Assembly (NCBI GenBank): GCA_005893365.1
Contig: VBPB01000153.1
Span: forward strand, 1 to 7,776
Length of the DNA stretch: 7,776 nucleotides
DNA from: Candidatus Eiseniibacteriota bacterium
GTDB taxonomy: Bacteria > Eisenbacteria > RBG-16-71-46
Direction: 5' to 3'
Shown: piece after piece, positions 6,090-7,776 of the stretch
Layout: each line of letters opens with the position of its first letter
Numbering within the stretch: position 1 is the first letter of the stretch
Notes under the pieces: generated by a model
Told to the model about the DNA's origin: nothing
The model's input: only the letters and a program-made list of their open reading frames with translations
The model's database searches: none
Program-made: the position numbers and the translations under genes

Positions 6090-6117
6090 ATTCTAGCAGC
6101 GGCCCGCGCGAGGTCAA
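6090..6117 (-). promoter_or_regulatory. Sigma70-type promoter for tRNA-Ala/SRP RNA (and probably dnaX operon)
   Basis: The minus strand has TTGACC (6112-6117) and TAGAAT (6090-6095) separated by 16 bases. Each hexamer matches the housekeeping consensus at five of six positions. Transcription would begin near 6083, leaving a leader of about 55 bases before the tRNA. It is the best promoter-like sequence I saw in the window, as expected for stable RNA genes. Confidence 0.75.
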
Positions 6118-6147
6118 GCGCGAGGCCGGGCGCTCGCGATCCTCGCC

Positions 6148-6167
6148 GCGGCCCGCCGTGCGGCCGC
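6148..6167 (-). terminator. Possible weak hairpin after the S10 peptidase gene
   Basis: GCGGCC (6148-6153) and GGCCGC (6162-6167) can pair around an 8-base loop, about 17 bases beyond the peptidase stop codon. No T-run follows. This could attenuate transcription ahead of the tRNA promoter, but in such GC-rich DNA short inverted repeats also arise by chance. Confidence 0.25.
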
Positions 6168-6184
6168 CGTGCGCATGCCGCGTC

Positions 6185-7711
6185 TCACGGCGTCCCGAGC
6201 GCCCCGCGGATGAACGCCGAGACGTCGCGCTTGAGCTTCGCCAGCTCCCCCTCGTCGATGTACATCATATGGCCCGCCTCGTACTCGCGCGTGGTGACGC
6301 GGGCGCGCTCGGCGGGCTCGAGCCCCAGGTGCGCCAGCGTGTACTCGGTCGCGAAGAACGGGGTCGCCAGGTCGTAGTGCCCCGAGGCCACGAACAGCTT
6401 CATGTCCGGGTTCTTGGAGAACGCCGCGCGCAGCGAGCCGCTCACGTCCGGGAAGCCGCCGCGGCCGCCGGTGCCCCAGTCCCACGGCCCGATGCCGCCG
6501 CCCAGGATGTAGTAGGTGAGGTCGCTCTTGTAGCCCAGGTCGGTGCGCACGTACTGGTTGAACATCGCCGTGTAGGGCGGCCGGATCGCGCTCAGGCTCG
6601 GGTCGAACTCCGGCGTCTCGCCGGTGGCGCTGTCGTCGATGCCCTTGAAGCGGCTGTCGAGCCGCCCCACCGTGCGCCGCTCGCCGCGCAGCAGCTCCTT
6701 GCAGAAGTGCTGGATGTCGACGCGCAGGTCGGCGAGGTCGAGGTAGTGCGGGTCGAGCCCGGTGTAGCGCGCCAGCTGATCGAGCACGGCGGCGCGCTGG
6801 TCGGCCGGCAGCCGGTCGCCCATCGCCAGCGCCCGGGCGTATTCCCCGGTCGCCCATGCCTTGGCGGCGGCGAGCGTCGGGCTCAGATCGCGCGACTCCA
6901 GCTCGGGCGCCAGCTTCTTGTGATACCAGGCGGTGGCGGTGTAGGTCGGCAGGTAGAGCGTGTAGGGCAGCTCGTTGCCGCGGGTGAAGTCGGCGGTCTC
7001 GAAGTTGAGGATCGAGGAGACCAGCAGGATGCCGTTGAAGGCGATGCCCGAGCGCTCGACCAGATAGCCCGAGAGCCCCGCCGCGCGCGTGGTGCCGTAG
7101 CTCTCGCCCACCAGGAACAGCGGCGAGGCCCAGCGCTGGTAGCGGCTGAGGTAGAGCCGGATGAACTCGCCCACCGACTCCAGGTCGCCCTGCACCCCCC
7201 AGAACTTCTTGCCGAGCTCCGGCTTGCTGGCGCGGCTGTAGCCCGTCCCGACCGGATCGATGAAGCACAGGTCGGTCTGGTCGAGCCAGGTGTACGGGTT
7301 GTCCACCAGCTGGTAGGGCGGCGAGGGCATCGCGCCGTCGGCGCGCATCTTGACGCGCTTGGGGCCGAGTGCGCCCAGGTGGAGCCACACCGAGGCCGAG
7401 CCCGGGCCGCCGTTGAACGAGAACATCATGGGACGCGAGGCGGGGCTCGCCACCCCATCGAGCGTGTAGGCCATGAAGAAGATTTCGGCCTCGGTCTCGC
7501 CCTGCTCGTTCTTGAGCGGCAGCTTGCCGGTGGTGACCGTGTAGGCGAGCGGCTTGCCGGAGACGGTGATCTGGTGGTGCGTGACCACCGGCGCCTCGGT
7601 CGAGTCCGCCTTGGCCCGGGCCGGGGCCGCCGGCTTGGCGGGCGGGGCGGTCTCGGCGGCCAGCGACGGGGTCGCGAGCGCGAGGGCCAGGAGCAGCGGG
7701 AGCGTCTTCAT
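6185..7711 (-). CDS. Secreted serine carboxypeptidase, peptidase family S10
   Basis: The 508-residue product has a cleavable signal peptide: Lys2, a hydrophobic core (about 4-14) and a likely cut after SLA (16-18). An Ala/Pro-rich stretch to about residue 40 leads into an alpha/beta-hydrolase of family S10, whose members remove C-terminal residues from peptides, usually at acid pH. The oxyanion-hole motif FNGGPGSASVW is at 99-109, and IDPVGTGYS at 151-159. The nucleophile is Ser204 in GESYGTTRAAGLS. Asp447 lies in SGHYDLATPF, and His481 in EAGHMMY. The triad is complete. It probably acts in the periplasm or outside the cell on peptides for nutrition. The ATG at 7711 is supported by AGGAG seven bases or so upstream and by the signal peptide. 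The gene follows tRNA-Ser by 33 bases. Exact substrate preference is unknown. Confidence 0.93.
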   Translation of the reverse strand: MKTLPLLLALALATPSLAAETAPPAKPAAPARAKADSTEAPVVTHHQITVSGKPLAYTVTTGKLPLKNEQGETEAEIFFMAYTLDGVASPASRPMMFSFNGGPGSASVWLHLGALGPKRVKMRADGAMPSPPYQLVDNPYTWLDQTDLCFIDPVGTGYSRASKPELGKKFWGVQGDLESVGEFIRLYLSRYQRWASPLFLVGESYGTTRAAGLSGYLVERSGIAFNGILLVSSILNFETADFTRGNELPYTLYLPTYTATAWYHKKLAPELESRDLSPTLAAAKAWATGEYARALAMGDRLPADQRAAVLDQLARYTGLDPHYLDLADLRVDIQHFCKELLRGERRTVGRLDSRFKGIDDSATGETPEFDPSLSAIRPPYTAMFNQYVRTDLGYKSDLTYYILGGGIGPWDWGTGGRGGFPDVSGSLRAAFSKNPDMKLFVASGHYDLATPFFATEYTLAHLGLEPAERARVTTREYEAGHMMYIDEGELAKLKRDVSAFIRGALGTP

Positions 7712-7744
7712 GCCGGGACTCCTGCGAGGGACGGGAAGGGAAGA

Positions 7745-7776
7745 TGGCGGAGAGAGTGGGATTCGAACCCACGAGG
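7745..7776 (-). tRNA. tRNA-Ser, 3' part only (runs off the right edge)
   Basis: The minus strand ends in a T arm GTGGG-TTCGAAT-CCCAC, an acceptor strand TCTCTCC, discriminator G and an encoded CCA (7745-7747). A G at position 73 and the GGAGAGA acceptor this implies point to serine. CCTC at 7773-7776 fits the long variable arm of a class II tRNA. The anticodon lies outside the window, so the isoacceptor cannot be named. Confidence 0.88.

Noticed and set aside
5909..6091. Short minus-strand open frame of 60 codons
   Set aside because: It lies across the tRNA-Ala and the SRP RNA 5' end and is a chance frame over RNA genes.
6114..7772. Minus-strand open frame of 552 codons overlapping the S10 peptidase
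   Set aside because: It is a shifted frame of the peptidase gene, Arg/Pro-rich, and begins inside the tRNA-Ser; the peptidase frame has all catalytic motifs.
1..7776. CRISPR array, insertion sequence, phage or toxin-antitoxin genes
   Set aside because: No regularly spaced repeats, transposase, integrase or small paired gene module was seen; the window is mostly housekeeping genes.

Overview
The window is visibly GC-rich bacterial chromosome, and every gene I can support lies on the minus strand. Read in the direction of transcription (right to left) it holds: the 3' end of a tRNA-Ser; a secreted serine carboxypeptidase (peptidase S10); a sigma70-type promoter; tRNA-Ala(CGC); the small bacterial SRP RNA; dnaX; ybaB/ebfC; recR; a CNNM/CBS membrane protein; an intergenic patch rich in palindromes; mglB; mglA; and a pgpA homologue that runs to the left edge. 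The mglB-mglA switch next to the dnaX-ybaB-recR core, together with an S10 peptidase and high GC, suggests an environmental lineage such as Gemmatimonadota, Eisenbacteria or a myxobacterium-like group. That placement is inference.

Right part (6118-7776): the S10 peptidase starts only 33 bases after the encoded CCA of the tRNA-Ser. It has a signal peptide and a complete Ser-Asp-His triad. Middle (3017-6117): one good promoter (TTGACC, 16 bases, TAGAAT) precedes tRNA-Ala, SRP RNA and the dnaX-ybaB-recR cluster. dnaX and ybaB overlap by ATGA. The cluster supplies the clamp-loader subunit, a nucleoid-associated protein and the RecFOR mediator. A perfect 7-bp hairpin with a GAAA loop lies between the SRP RNA and dnaX.

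Left part (1-2989): the CNNM/CBS gene is intact for about 305 codons. Then its reading frame breaks: the conserved end of the CBS pair continues in another frame, with roughly 25 residues missing. After a 143-base intergenic region come mglB and mglA, a Roadblock GAP and its small GTPase, which form a cell-polarity switch. mglA and pgpA overlap by GTGA. The pgpA product has a good PgpA core, but its C-terminal GG-x-G...DD region is not found in frame, and the far left edge looks disordered.

I see no evidence of a previously undescribed multi-gene system. The points most worth checking are the two broken reading frames (real decay or assembly deletions), the palindromic intergenic patch at 1784-1926, the hairpin before dnaX, and the tight tRNA-protein gene junctions.
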